From the NCBI GenBank assembly GCA_910579225.1, contig CAJTTI010000003.1, positions 135,907-199,906 of the forward strand: a stretch of 64,000 bases of DNA. Direction: 5' to 3'. Source of the stretch: an uncultured Lachnospiraceae bacterium. GTDB taxonomy: Bacteria > Bacillota > Clostridia > Lachnospirales > Lachnospiraceae. Under the pieces are notes generated by a model. That model was not told the DNA's origin. It made no database searches and saw nothing but the letters and a program-made list of their open reading frames with translations. The translations under genes and the position numbers were made by a program. This document shows, one piece after another, positions 26,308-34,451 of this stretch (position 1 is its first letter; each line of letters begins with the position of its first letter).

Positions 26308-26787
26308 TTAACAATTTGATAAAAGTTTTTCCCTGTGAAAGCTGATAAAGCATTTATCGCCAATAATGATATGGTCTAATAATTCTATTCCTATCAGTTC
26401 TCCTGCTTGTTTTATGCGTTTCGTGATAGCTATATCATCAGAAGAAGGTTCAGGATAGCCTGACGGATGATTATGTACAAGAATGATTCCAGTAGCACCA
26501 ATCATCAAAGCTCTGCTAAAAATCTCTCGTGGAGAAACTAAGCAATTTGATACAGTGCCATGGGATATTTCAAATATCCCTGTTATATCACCTTTTGTAT
26601 TTAAGGTAAGAAGATACATATATTCTTCTGCCATGTTCTGTAAATCTAGCAGGTCATTAAGAGCGTTTACTATATGCTCGGCACATTGCAATTTTTTATA
26701 TGCAGAGTAATTTACAGCTTTTTCCTTTATAAGCTCGCTACGCTTGGTTTCTCTGTTAATCTTTACATTATAGCTTGTAATCCTCAT
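26308..26787 (-). CDS. RadC-type JAB-domain protein
   Basis: 159 residues comprising the MPN/JAB domain of RadC (UPF0758): EEYMYLLTLNTKGDITGIFE, then LVHNHPSGYPEPSSDD, the JAMM metal-binding motif, and LLDHIIIGDKCFISF. The N-terminal helix-hairpin-helix of chromosomal RadC is absent, as is common for copies on plasmids and integrative elements. Actual function is unknown, and a role in recombination or plasmid-type maintenance is assumed. It belongs to the accessory operon with ArdC. Confidence 0.85.
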   Translation of the reverse strand: MRITSYNVKINRETKRSELIKEKAVNYSAYKKLQCAEHIVNALNDLLDLQNMAEEYMYLLTLNTKGDITGIFEISHGTVSNCLVSPREIFSRALMIGATGIILVHNHPSGYPEPSSDDIAITKRIKQAGELIGIELLDHIIIGDKCFISFHREKLLSNC

Positions 26788-26802
26788 ATATTCTCCTTAT
26801 GC

Positions 26803-27231
26803 TTAGATAAGTGGCAACATATAAAATCTATCGCCAAGTACCTGCGATAATTCGGCAGTATCTTCTTCACTAGAGATAAGCTGCAGGTGATAGAAGATAA
26901 GACTAGAAAAGGTTTGCTGCAGTGTCCTATGGTCACAAGACATAATTTCAGCCACTTTCATCATTTTGCTGTTATCTACAGATTCTAGTCTTTTTCTGAT
27001 AAAAGGAACTGTAGCCAGTAAGCGTCCAACTTTTGCCGACTGCTCATTTCGTAAGTCAGTTCTGTATTCATTGCTTGTTAAAATCTTAATCCAGCAAAAA
27101 TCTAAGTCTTGCATGTCTTTGGAATTTTTCTGCTCCGTTGCAATAAGCTGTGGCTTGAATAGAAAGTTATTCACTTCGCCAGAAAAGTATCTTGCTATTT
27201 CTTTTACTTCTGTACTTTTTAAATCCATCAT
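26803..27231 (-). CDS. Uncharacterised element protein
   Basis: About 142 residues starting MMDLKSTEVKEIARYFSGEV. Not recognised; no membrane segment or catalytic motif is visible. The frame is open further upstream, but AGGAAGAGG precedes the ATG pair at 27231/27228. Sixteen bases from the downstream RadC-like gene; same operon. Confidence 0.55.
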   Translation of the reverse strand: MMDLKSTEVKEIARYFSGEVNNFLFKPQLIATEQKNSKDMQDLDFCWIKILTSNEYRTDLRNEQSAKVGRLLATVPFIRKRLESVDNSKMMKVAEIMSCDHRTLQQTFSSLIFYHLQLISSEEDTAELSQVLGDRFYMLPLI

Positions 27232-27247
27232 TTTTCCTCTTCCTTTC

Positions 27248-27442
27248 TTAAATCTTTTGCAGACTTCCGTTTTCGTCAATGTAGGTCATATTCATTTTTA
27301 CATATACTCTGACTTCTTTTGACTTTACCTGTTTTCGTGTGTTGGCGTAAGGAGCGCTTACGCTTACAACGTCATAGTAATTTTCAAAATCTGCAATTAG
27401 TTTATCTATTTCTTTTTGTGTTCCTGATAATCTTATATCCAT
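27248..27442 (-). CDS. Small DUF3970-like protein
   Basis: 64 residues: DIRLSGTQKEIDKLIADFEN and a C-terminal strand-rich part (EVRVYVKMNMTYIDENG). The pattern resembles small plasmid and integrative-element proteins of the DUF3970 type. Function unknown. Part of the minus-strand operon. Confidence 0.5.
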   Translation of the reverse strand: MDIRLSGTQKEIDKLIADFENYYDVVSVSAPYANTRKQVKSKEVRVYVKMNMTYIDENGSLQKI

Positions 27443-27487
27443 ATTAGTTACGTATCTCTTACCTTTCTTGAAATCATTAGCTAAGAG

Positions 27488-27643
27488 TTATGCTTTTTCA
27501 TAATACAGATCCCAGACAAATTCATTTTCGTCTTTTAATTCCCAATTATGAGATTCGCAAAACTCTCTGGCTTCTTCTTCAGTTTCTGTTTCAAGCACCT
27601 CTATATATGCGTTTTGTGATGCCTTAAAAACTTTATGCTTCAT
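27488..27643 (-). CDS. Small acidic protein, 51 residues
   Basis: Reads MKHKVFKASQNAYIEVLETE and ends DENEFVWDLYYEKA. A strong Shine-Dalgarno (AAAAGGAGAT) stands before ATG 27643. About one third of residues are acidic. Not recognised. Its position between two operon genes and its good ribosome site support a real gene. Confidence 0.5.
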   Translation of the reverse strand: MKHKVFKASQNAYIEVLETETEEEAREFCESHNWELKDENEFVWDLYYEKA

Positions 27644-27730
27644 AGTAGTTATCTCCTTTTTTAGAATAAAAGGGGCATTATCAAAGTGATAATACCCCTA
27701 AAAACAACTCTTTGGATTTTTCGTACAGCT

Positions 27731-29056
27731 TTATGCGCCCTGTTCCACCAGATACAATCCTTCGTGCAAAGGAGCTTCTTCTGTTTCAGCATCTGTAGGA
27801 GGATTCATAAAAGAATACGCCTCTTCTTGTGCGGCTTCTTCTGATTCGTTTTCTTCGGTAGAGATTTCGCTATCCTCAGATTTAAAAGTTTCTTCGGCAG
27901 AGGTTTCATTATCCTCAGATTCGGCGGTTTCCTCTGTAGAGATTTCATTTTCTTCCAGATTGGAGGTGCCAGTGGAATCTGTCTCAGGTATTTCTTCGTC
28001 ACTTTCAGAATCTTCTTCTGCCTCGGCAGGAGTATCCAGTTTGAAGTGCTTAGTGAAGTGTGCCTCCATAGTGGTAAGCCTTCCCAAAACCTTTTCCTTT
28101 TTGATAGAGCCGCTAGAGCAATACTGGCTGTATTCCTTATTGCTTACAAAGAAGTATAAGAACCAATCATGAAATTCGTCAGGTTCAATCTCTTCCTTTA
28201 TAGCAATATCTGCCATAATCACTACCATCGGAACATTGATTTTTTTCAGGAGCTTTTCTTTTTCATCAAAAGCCTCATCCAGATAGTCAATGATCTCAAG
28301 AAGCAGGTCTTTCTGTTCTTCGGAATAATTGCCTTTGATAGCAGCGCTATACTTCATGACCTCATCAGCGGAAATGGAAGCGTATTCGTAATTATTGTAC
28401 TTATGATCCAAAAGCATCATACTCTGTAAAAGGGTACACATGTCATCGGACTTCCTGAGCTGGAGCTTACTGAAATTACATTTTTCTGTGAAAAAGCTGC
28501 CAGTCAGAATGGAATTGATAAACCTTGCATTTTCAGTACCCATAAGAGGTCTTGCCTTCTGCGGTTTGCTAAGTGGTGTCGAATTATTCAGACGGAAGAA
28601 AATTTCTTCGATCTCGTCATCCGTTGCATCCTCAAACGCAAAGATGGAAAACTTAAAGCGTAATAATTCCTGCCTAACATCCTCGTCCAGTTCCTCAAAG
28701 GTTCTGCCAGCAAGTGTATAGGTTTCGCCTTCGATTTCAGCGGCAGGCGTTTCTTCATTTAAGGCATACTCGCCGTTGATGAATGAGAAAACAGTTGTCA
28801 TTCTCTGCTTACCGTCAAGTACAGAATACTTATAGATTGCTTTTCCTTTATCGTCTGTTTCGGCAGAATCTGTCTTTTCAACATAAACCGCAGGAACAGG
28901 ATAGTTTGCCAAAATACTATGTACGAGTAAGCTCTGCTGAAGATTAGTCCACTGTGACGACTGCCTCTGGATAGGGTGATCAAAATTCAATGTCTCCTTG
29001 CTGTCATGCATACTTTTCAGGTTCTTAATTGTCCAATTCAATGTTGTTTTAATCAT
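27731..29056 (-). CDS. DUF262 (ParB/GmrS-like) domain protein with Ser/Glu-rich tail
   Basis: 441 residues. Residues ~1-200 match DUF262: HPIQRQSSQWTNLQQSLLVH, then YSVLDGKQRMTTVFSFINGEY with the D-G-x-Q-R nucleotide-handling motif, and EIEEIFFRLNNSTPLSKPQ. The last ~100 residues are low-complexity with repeated T-E-E/S-E-D blocks (EISTEETAESEDNETSAEET). DUF262 is the N-terminal half of GmrSD-type modification-dependent restriction enzymes, but no DUF1524 nuclease half is present. It could be a regulator of the element or a partial defence protein. Confidence 0.8.
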   Translation of the reverse strand: MIKTTLNWTIKNLKSMHDSKETLNFDHPIQRQSSQWTNLQQSLLVHSILANYPVPAVYVEKTDSAETDDKGKAIYKYSVLDGKQRMTTVFSFINGEYALNEETPAAEIEGETYTLAGRTFEELDEDVRQELLRFKFSIFAFEDATDDEIEEIFFRLNNSTPLSKPQKARPLMGTENARFINSILTGSFFTEKCNFSKLQLRKSDDMCTLLQSMMLLDHKYNNYEYASISADEVMKYSAAIKGNYSEEQKDLLLEIIDYLDEAFDEKEKLLKKINVPMVVIMADIAIKEEIEPDEFHDWFLYFFVSNKEYSQYCSSGSIKKEKVLGRLTTMEAHFTKHFKLDTPAEAEEDSESDEEIPETDSTGTSNLEENEISTEETAESEDNETSAEETFKSEDSEISTEENESEEAAQEEAYSFMNPPTDAETEEAPLHEGLYLVEQGA

Positions 29057-29122
29057 AATTTTTTCTCCTTTTCTCTGTTAGGGTATTTTTTCTATATTTA
29101 GTTTTTTGTTAAATCATTTGGC

Positions 29123-30022
29123 TTAAAGATATGCGTCAATCTTTCCAGTTTCAGCGTCATAATGGTAAATGCTGTTACTAAGGAATATATCTGGCTGGAT
29201 AATATTTTTGTCTCCATTAATCGTCCTTACCATATATTTGATTTCATCCACTCCCATATTTGTTGAAGTTGGAAAAAGCAATGCTTCTTCTGTAGATGAG
29301 GGGATGATGTAGAAAGAACCAAATCTTTTTGCAAAGGTTTCAAGCAGCTTAGGATAGAAAATGTTCGCAAAACCAAATTTTTGATATTTATTTGTCACTA
29401 CATATATAAAGTCATCTGGAAGGGTTTCAATAGTTTCTTCCATAAGCCCTCTGTCCTTAAAGCCTTCATAAATTGTTTCCGTTATCGGGGAAATCTGTAA
29501 AGGCAGTACCTTTGGGAAATTCTGATGGGCAATCTCATAAAGTTCTTCCTTTGAAATTCCCCATATTTCCAGCAAGCTATTTGTAATAACATAGCTTATA
29601 CTTTCTTCTTTGCTTATGTTAATGATGCAATAGAAGATAATCGCCAAATCAAAGAACTCAACATGGGGAATATTTGGAAGCTGATCGGCATATTCTTTTG
29701 CATTTACAACTTTGTAAACAATCCTGTTTTTTTGAGCGTTAAAGTCTCTGAAATCAGTGGCATTAAAGCTATACTGTTGTGATGCAAAAAAGTAAGCTGC
29801 GACAATTTCTTTTGCCAAATCCTCTACAGAAACACCTTTCATATAATCATCCAGATAGTTCTTATAATAGAACGTAGGGCTGACTGCTGAATCTTCTTCT
29901 GTGATAAGGAATGCTTCTACCTCTTTGCCGTTTTTAAAGACTGTATAAGTCTTAACTTTAAAGCTGTCTGCAAGCATGTCTTTTAATGCTTTTGATAATT
30001 CTTTCTTCATTTTTTCATACAT
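29123..30022 (-). CDS. DUF5688-family protein
   Basis: About 299 residues. The pattern TYTVFKNGKEVEAFLITEED, then SPTFYYKNYLDDYMKG and IVYKVVNAKEYADQLPNIPH is that of DUF5688 proteins of Clostridia, which are frequent on integrative elements. No function is known. The frame is open from 30037, but GGAGG lies between that codon and ATG 30022, so the latter is the start. Same operon as the DUF262 gene. Confidence 0.7.
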   Translation of the reverse strand: MYEKMKKELSKALKDMLADSFKVKTYTVFKNGKEVEAFLITEEDSAVSPTFYYKNYLDDYMKGVSVEDLAKEIVAAYFFASQQYSFNATDFRDFNAQKNRIVYKVVNAKEYADQLPNIPHVEFFDLAIIFYCIINISKEESISYVITNSLLEIWGISKEELYEIAHQNFPKVLPLQISPITETIYEGFKDRGLMEETIETLPDDFIYVVTNKYQKFGFANIFYPKLLETFAKRFGSFYIIPSSTEEALLFPTSTNMGVDEIKYMVRTINGDKNIIQPDIFLSNSIYHYDAETGKIDAYL

Positions 30023-30040
30023 ATCTTTGTCCTCCATAAA

Positions 30041-30382
30041 TTAATATTGGGTATTGTATTTATCCATCTGACGGATAAGGTATCCAGTCATACGGGCATA
30101 CTTTTTAATAAGAGAGCTTTTGGAGCCGCCTTTAAGAAGTTCCTGATAGCGGTCATTTTCCCTTTTGATGTCTGCATACATTTCTGCAAACTCTTTGGCT
30201 TTTTCGTCATTCTTTTTCTCTAATATTTCAATGTAATTATTGATGAATATAATCTGAGAATCGAATAAGCCAATGGTGGGCATACTCTCAAAATATTGTT
30301 GGTTACTTTTTTCGTACTTGTACTCGTCAAGCTTCATTGCGATTTGGAGCTGGCTGAGAGTTTTTTTATCTACTTGAATCAT
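30041..30382 (-). CDS. Small helical protein, unknown
   Basis: 113 residues, mostly charged and helical (YIEILEKKNDEKAKEFAEMY), likely coiled coil at ~50-85. The C-terminus has YARMTGYLIRQMDKYN. Not recognised. Operon member, 18 bases upstream of the DUF5688 gene. Confidence 0.55.
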   Translation of the reverse strand: MIQVDKKTLSQLQIAMKLDEYKYEKSNQQYFESMPTIGLFDSQIIFINNYIEILEKKNDEKAKEFAEMYADIKRENDRYQELLKGGSKSSLIKKYARMTGYLIRQMDKYNTQY

Positions 30383-30428
30383 TTTTTATTCTCCTTAATC
30401 TATACTTTTTATTAATTCTTTTCTTTAC

Positions 30429-31325
30429 CTACTTCCAAAGATAATGGTTTACAACTACGTTATCCCTGGAGTGCTGTAAGTTATAGCTCACTGCGGAAAG
30501 TATGCCTTTATCAAAAGATCTCCCAAGCATATCCCCTTTACAGTGATATATTTTGCCAGTAGCAACATCGCCACGATCCTCAAAATACTGATATAAGTCC
30601 CTGGCATAATCAGCTCTCATATCGTGAATTGAGCCACTCGGCAACTGCGCTTTTAAAAACAGCCTGTTTTCTCCGTTTACAGGATGTGTTTCAGCAGTTT
30701 TTAAATATTCTCTTAGTTCCTCAACGTATTTTGGATTTACTAAACACCAACGCTCAATGCCGCCCTTGCCACGCTTAAAGACCTCTAAATTGCCGTCAGG
30801 AGCTTCTCTGAAATCTTCCATACGAAGTCTAAGAGCTTCCGTTCTGCGGCATCCTGTGGCTTTAAGAACCATTTTAGCGGTATCCCAGCGTTCCTCTGGG
30901 GAACGGTAATCGGAAGAATTAACGCCCCTACAACGCTTAATATTTGCTCTGTGACGGACAGGATAATCATAGCCAAAGTCATTCTTCCTGCAGTTATAGG
31001 CAGAAGCAAGAGCAGAACCATATTGAGCAAGAGTCCAAGCTGAAAGTCCTTTATCTTCTTTGTCTTGAAGAAATTCAGGCACATACTTTTTGCAGTCCTT
31101 AAAGGTTTTGACTTCCTTGTGGCTTGCAATCGTCTCAGCTATGAATTGTTTACATACTCTTACATAAGAATTAAATGTAACAGTGCTGTAGATGCCTCTT
31201 ACAGTTGCAGAATTTCTACCAGCTTTTCTTGCAGCCTGTTTTGCTTCAAATTTGGATTCGCCAAACTTTTTCTGCTTATTCAGTTCTTTTAAACATTGGT
31301 GTGTAATATTTGATTTTTTACCCAT
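30429..31325 (-). CDS. Tyrosine recombinase-like protein (fourth in element)
   Basis: 298 residues. A basic N-terminus (SKFEAKQAARKAGRNSATVRG) is followed by an N-terminal core-binding domain, then VLKATGCRRTEALRLRMEDF (first Arg), GSIHDMRADYARDLYQYFED (H-x-x-R) and NLQHSRDNVVVNHYLWK (His and terminal Tyr). The catalytic set thus appears complete, with the Tyr four residues from the end. It lies inside the accessory operon rather than with the integrase module, so it may resolve dimers or act on another site. The Shine-Dalgarno is GGAGGTG. Confidence 0.78.
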   Translation of the reverse strand: MGKKSNITHQCLKELNKQKKFGESKFEAKQAARKAGRNSATVRGIYSTVTFNSYVRVCKQFIAETIASHKEVKTFKDCKKYVPEFLQDKEDKGLSAWTLAQYGSALASAYNCRKNDFGYDYPVRHRANIKRCRGVNSSDYRSPEERWDTAKMVLKATGCRRTEALRLRMEDFREAPDGNLEVFKRGKGGIERWCLVNPKYVEELREYLKTAETHPVNGENRLFLKAQLPSGSIHDMRADYARDLYQYFEDRGDVATGKIYHCKGDMLGRSFDKGILSAVSYNLQHSRDNVVVNHYLWK

Positions 31326-31370
31326 TTGGCACCTCCAATCTTGGAGATAAGCGCTTATGAGTAAAAGTTT

Positions 31371-32279
31371 TTATGAAACAACAAATTGCTTAGAAACCCA
31401 ATCGAATATCAGGTTAGAAAGTTTAGAAATCATTTCCAGAGTTGATCTTAATTCTTTTAAATCCTTACTTCCCCAGCTCGCTATATACCCAAAGGAATAC
31501 TCTTCTGAGGATAATTTTTCCATACTTGTTTCATTCGCCAGCATTTCAATAACGCAGTAGGCACAGCTTTCAGCAACAACTTCTTTTGTGTCACGATCAA
31601 AGTCTTTCGTGTGTTCTTTGAAAAGTGTTTCCTGATAGTAATGGCTATATTCGTGGATAATGGTTTTTAGCTTATGTAAAGCCGAAAGAACAGGCTTTAA
31701 ACATATCTCTTTTTTAACAAGACTATAATAGCCATTTGGATCTGTGTCTGTTTTGAGGTCGTAATCGTAACGGATTGGAACCTCTGATGTTGCGAGTAAA
31801 GAATTAAGCAGCTTATTCAGTTCTGGTGTATCAAATTCCAAATTCTGTGTAAGCCTCGGCAGTTCATCACCAGTTGTTTGGCTCAGATCGAAAACGTGTC
31901 CAATTTTAAAGTAGAGCTTACGCTTTTCGATCTTCCTTTTGTATTTGCTTCCGTCAGGTCTGGTACATTCTTCCTCTTCCCAATACTTTTTGGGAGTAGG
32001 TACAAGTATCTGGATGCCCTTAGAACCTTTCTTTACGATTCTGTTGAACTTCTCCGTCCAGTCCTTATAAGACGCTACAAAACTGGCTTTTGGGCATTGC
32101 ATCAGGATAAGAATGGTATTATTGAAGCTGTAGTTATGAAATTTGCTAAAAGTCTCCAAATACCTTATGTAGTTTTCTGATGTGAATACCTCTTTCACGC
32201 CGTTTTCGAGATTTTGTAAAATCTCTTTCATTTGTTGTTGCCGCTCTTCAAGCGACCGCTGAGTATACTGTTTACTCAT
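31371..32279 (-). CDS. ArdC-like antirestriction protein (ssDNA-binding plus zincin-like domain)
   Basis: 302 residues. The N-terminal domain (~10-130) shows the ArdC pattern: SFNNTILILMQCPKASFVASYKDW, then RIVKKGSKGIQILVPTPKKY. The C-terminal domain carries HEYSH in KTIIHEYSHYYQE followed by an Asp/Glu-rich helix (VAESCAYCVIEML), as in the metallopeptidase-like half. ArdC proteins protect incoming DNA against restriction. The Shine-Dalgarno is AGGAGGTAAAGAGG before ATG 32279. First gene of the accessory operon, behind a long structured leader. Confidence 0.85.
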   Translation of the reverse strand: MSKQYTQRSLEERQQQMKEILQNLENGVKEVFTSENYIRYLETFSKFHNYSFNNTILILMQCPKASFVASYKDWTEKFNRIVKKGSKGIQILVPTPKKYWEEEECTRPDGSKYKRKIEKRKLYFKIGHVFDLSQTTGDELPRLTQNLEFDTPELNKLLNSLLATSEVPIRYDYDLKTDTDPNGYYSLVKKEICLKPVLSALHKLKTIIHEYSHYYQETLFKEHTKDFDRDTKEVVAESCAYCVIEMLANETSMEKLSSEEYSFGYIASWGSKDLKELRSTLEMISKLSNLIFDWVSKQFVVS

Positions 32280-32840
32280 AACCTCTTTACCTCCTGTTTT
32301 TTATTTCCCTAGATTCGTTAAAATCTAAAGCATGGTCAGGGTGAGCCTTTTTTGCCTATTACCATGGGAATAGACAGGCTTGTGAAAAAATAAAATTTAC
32401 GAGTTACTTTATATGCACACATTTCACCAAAGAAACATGGAACATAACATCCAGAAGCTACCTGGCTTCTTTATCTATATAAAGAGAATCTAATTTTGTG
32501 TAAAACAAAAAAGACCTCGTTAAATTGTAGAGGATGTTTTCAAATAGCGTTTGCCATTTGCAGATATTTAGTTGAGAAAATCAGGGAAAATGATTAAGCT
32601 CTTAGATCTGTAATCCTGCCTAGACTGAAAATCCTTCTTGCATCCGTCTCGACTGTTACGAGCTAGTTTAAGGATATAGACATTGACTTTAGATTCTTGA
32701 AAAAAGAATACTTATTACTTAAAAGTGACGAGCCTCTCACGCTGCGTCATCCCTCTGGCTACTGTCATGACCATTACATGCTGGTTAGGGATATATTATC
32801 TTACTTTGAGTTTCTGAAAAGAAACATCTAATTAACTTAT
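32280..32840 (-). ncRNA. Long structured leader/candidate ncRNA upstream of ardC
   Basis: A strong minus-strand promoter at 32847-32875 and the ardC start at 32279 leave about 560 transcribed bases with no gene. Read on the minus strand, ATCCCT pairs with AGGGAT near 32787-32750, followed at once by GACG...CGTC. At about 32535-32510, CCTC-tacaatttaac-GAGG is followed by TCTTTTTTGTTTT, an intrinsic-terminator-like end about 320 bases into the transcript. A second part before ardC has GAAGC/GCTTC, GCCT/AGGC and TAGATT/AATCTA hairpins. This could be an attenuated leader or a separate small RNA. No named RNA family is recognised. Confidence 0.5.
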
Positions 32841-32846
32841 GATTTA

Positions 32847-32875
32847 ATTTTATTACGCAAATACGTTTTTGTCAA
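32847..32875 (-). promoter_or_regulatory. Sigma-A-type promoter for the ardC accessory operon
   Basis: On the minus strand: TTGACA (32875-32870), 17-base spacer, TAAAAT (32852-32847). It is a near-consensus promoter. Confidence 0.75.
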
Positions 32876-32951
32876 GTATGCATAAAAATATATCGAAAAA
32901 TTAAAATTATATTATGCAAAATATACAATATTATGATAAATTATAAACGAA

Positions 32952-32983
32952 ATAAAGAAAACCAGTAGATTGTTCTACTGGTT
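32952..32983 (-). terminator. Terminator of the zinc-knuckle gene (minus strand)
   Basis: AACCAGTAGA (32983-32974 on minus) pairs perfectly with TCTACTGGTT (32969-32960), followed by TTCTTTATTT. It insulates the ardC promoter from the gene at 32989-33738. Confidence 0.85.
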
Positions 32984-32988
32984 GTGGG

Positions 32989-33738
32989 TTATTGATAATA
33001 TGAATTTTGAAAAGGATTTGTGTATGTAATCAATGCATTTTTTATTAGATTTTGGAATCTTGCTTCTTCATTGAGGAAACATTGGTTACAATTTTTTAGC
33101 AAAGGATTAAGAAAAGGGCAGGTGGAGCATGTTAGCACAGGTGTCATGTTGTTGTTGAATTTTTTAAGTATTAATTTATATGCGGTGGTCAATGTATAGA
33201 GGTTGGCACTCAGTAAATCTCTTAAGATTTCCAACTTTTTATCATATTCATTATAATTCAGAATATTTACAAAAGTATTAGGATGTGTATAACTATTGGT
33301 TTTTGATGATATAGTCAATAAATCTCTAGAAATGTTTGCATTGTACATTTGGGTTGCTATCTTATATTTTTTGGGGATATTGCATGATCCTTTGAGTATG
33401 GAATGGTATTTTGTATTGTATTGTTTATTCCTGTCAGCACAGTGTTCCATGACTGATAAATAGTCTGGATCGTTACAGAGATTCACCAAATCCAGAAATG
33501 CTTCAATAGAATGGCGGGTATTCCGCTGAAGGACAGAAAAACCCAGACATTCTAAATCAATGTCAGTAGTGTATAACGAAAAGTAGTTTGCAGTAAAATC
33601 TTCCTTGATATAAAAAAAGAGCATGTATTCTTTTGTTCCTAAGATAGTAGTGTTCATATTTATCAGCGTCTGTATTGAAGAATCAATATAGCCAAGAATA
33701 TTATTGTTGTTATAAAAGTCACGATTGAGAAATTGCAT
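32989..33738 (-). CDS. Uncharacterised protein with C-terminal zinc-knuckle motif
   Basis: 249 residues. Not recognised as a whole. Near the C-terminus, CSTCPFLNPLLKNCNQC gives a C-x2-C...C-x2-C set that could bind zinc. The N-terminal part is rich in Asn and Tyr with predicted mixed structure (EYMLFFYIKEDFTANYFSLY). It has its own promoter and terminator and stands between two structured non-coding regions. The Shine-Dalgarno is AGAAAGGATGG before ATG 33738. Confidence 0.6.
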   Translation of the reverse strand: MQFLNRDFYNNNNILGYIDSSIQTLINMNTTILGTKEYMLFFYIKEDFTANYFSLYTTDIDLECLGFSVLQRNTRHSIEAFLDLVNLCNDPDYLSVMEHCADRNKQYNTKYHSILKGSCNIPKKYKIATQMYNANISRDLLTISSKTNSYTHPNTFVNILNYNEYDKKLEILRDLLSANLYTLTTAYKLILKKFNNNMTPVLTCSTCPFLNPLLKNCNQCFLNEEARFQNLIKNALITYTNPFQNSYYQ

Positions 33739-33769
33739 AGTAGTCCATCCTTTCTAAAAAATCAGCTCA

Positions 33770-33798
33770 ATTATATAGCGGAATATAGTAAATATCAA
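33770..33798 (-). promoter_or_regulatory. Sigma-A-type promoter for the zinc-knuckle gene
   Basis: Minus strand TTGATA (33798-33793), 17-base spacer, TATAAT (33775-33770), 32 bases before the start codon. Confidence 0.78.
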
Positions 33799-33809
33799 GA
33801 AAAATCTTC

Positions 33810-34008
33810 AAAGGGGCGGTAACGCCCATAATAGGGTGCCAGACATGGCACATGTATAAAAGACTCTTTTTGTGCAGCCGAAAGCGTGTTGGCTATGAAT
33901 TTACGCTCCCACATGTGTTAGTTGTTGTTTATTTTGTTAAAGTTTGTGCTTGTCAGCCCAAACCTTAAAAAATAACCAACAACAAGAGCATCGCCTACTA
34001 CGCCCTTT
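33810..34008. ncRNA. Candidate ~200-base structured RNA/DNA element
   Basis: AAAGGGGCG (33810-33818) can pair with CGCCCTTT (34001-34008), closing a multibranch structure. Inside are GTGCCA-gaca-TGGCAC (33836-33851), CATGT/ACATG enclosing GCC/GGC (about 33851-33915), and a long near-complementary pair at 33921-33946 and 33959-33983 (GTTGTTGTTTATTTT against AAAAAATAACCAACAAC). No open frame. Which strand is transcribed is not clear. Not matched to a known family by eye. Confidence 0.45.
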
Positions 34009-34027
34009 ATTGCTTCCAAAGGTCAAC

Positions 34028-34055
34028 ATATATTTTTAGTAAGCTAAAAATATAT
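34028..34055. repeat. Perfect AT-rich inverted repeat
   Basis: ATATATTTTTAG (34028-34039), loop TAAG, CTAAAAATATAT (34044-34055). It lies just after the structured element, in the non-coding stretch before the surface-protein promoter. It could be a protein-binding site or part of the same RNA. Confidence 0.5.
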
Positions 34056-34177
34056 ATCTTCCCAATGGAAGCAAAATTAAAAATATTTTTTTCATTTCCG
34101 TTGTAATAAAAAAATGATATATAAGAGCTTAAATAAATTTATTATACGAAATGTATTAACGAAATTTAAAAAAGATA

Positions 34178-34206
34178 TTGACGAAAACCTATTTCTATAA
34201 TAGAAT
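34178..34206 (+). promoter_or_regulatory. Promoter for the giant Cna-B protein
   Basis: TTGACG (34178-34183), 17-base spacer, TAGAAT (34201-34206). It predicts a ~240-base leader. Confidence 0.65.
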
Positions 34207-34296
34207 TATTTTAGGTAGAGAAAAGGTATGGATTTTGTTTTTTAAGTTTTTTGTAAAGGACAGATCTATGCTTTTTTTGTTGCCTAAATCATAAGC

Positions 34297-34339
34297 AAAA
34301 GAGGATATCCTCTTTTATTTGTATATTACATATACAAAT
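34297..34339 (+). promoter_or_regulatory. Two abutting perfect hairpins in the leader of the Cna-B gene
   Basis: The 20-base palindrome AAAAGAGGATATCCTCTTTT (34297-34316) is immediately followed by ATTTGTATAT-TAC-ATATACAAAT (34317-34339). Located between promoter and start codon, they could be an attenuator or a regulator site controlling the surface protein. Confidence 0.55.
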
Positions 34340-34451
34340 AAAACCTCTCTTGCAGTCTATAAATTATTTGGTATTGTCTCTATTATCCTCTTATATAAAA
34401 TCCTCATATATAAAAGTCAATATCAAGAAATAGATTGAAAGGAGAATTGAA

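Noticed and set aside
27731..29056. Complete GmrSD restriction enzyme
   Set aside because: Only the DUF262 half is present; no DUF1524 H-N-H nuclease half is fused or adjacent.
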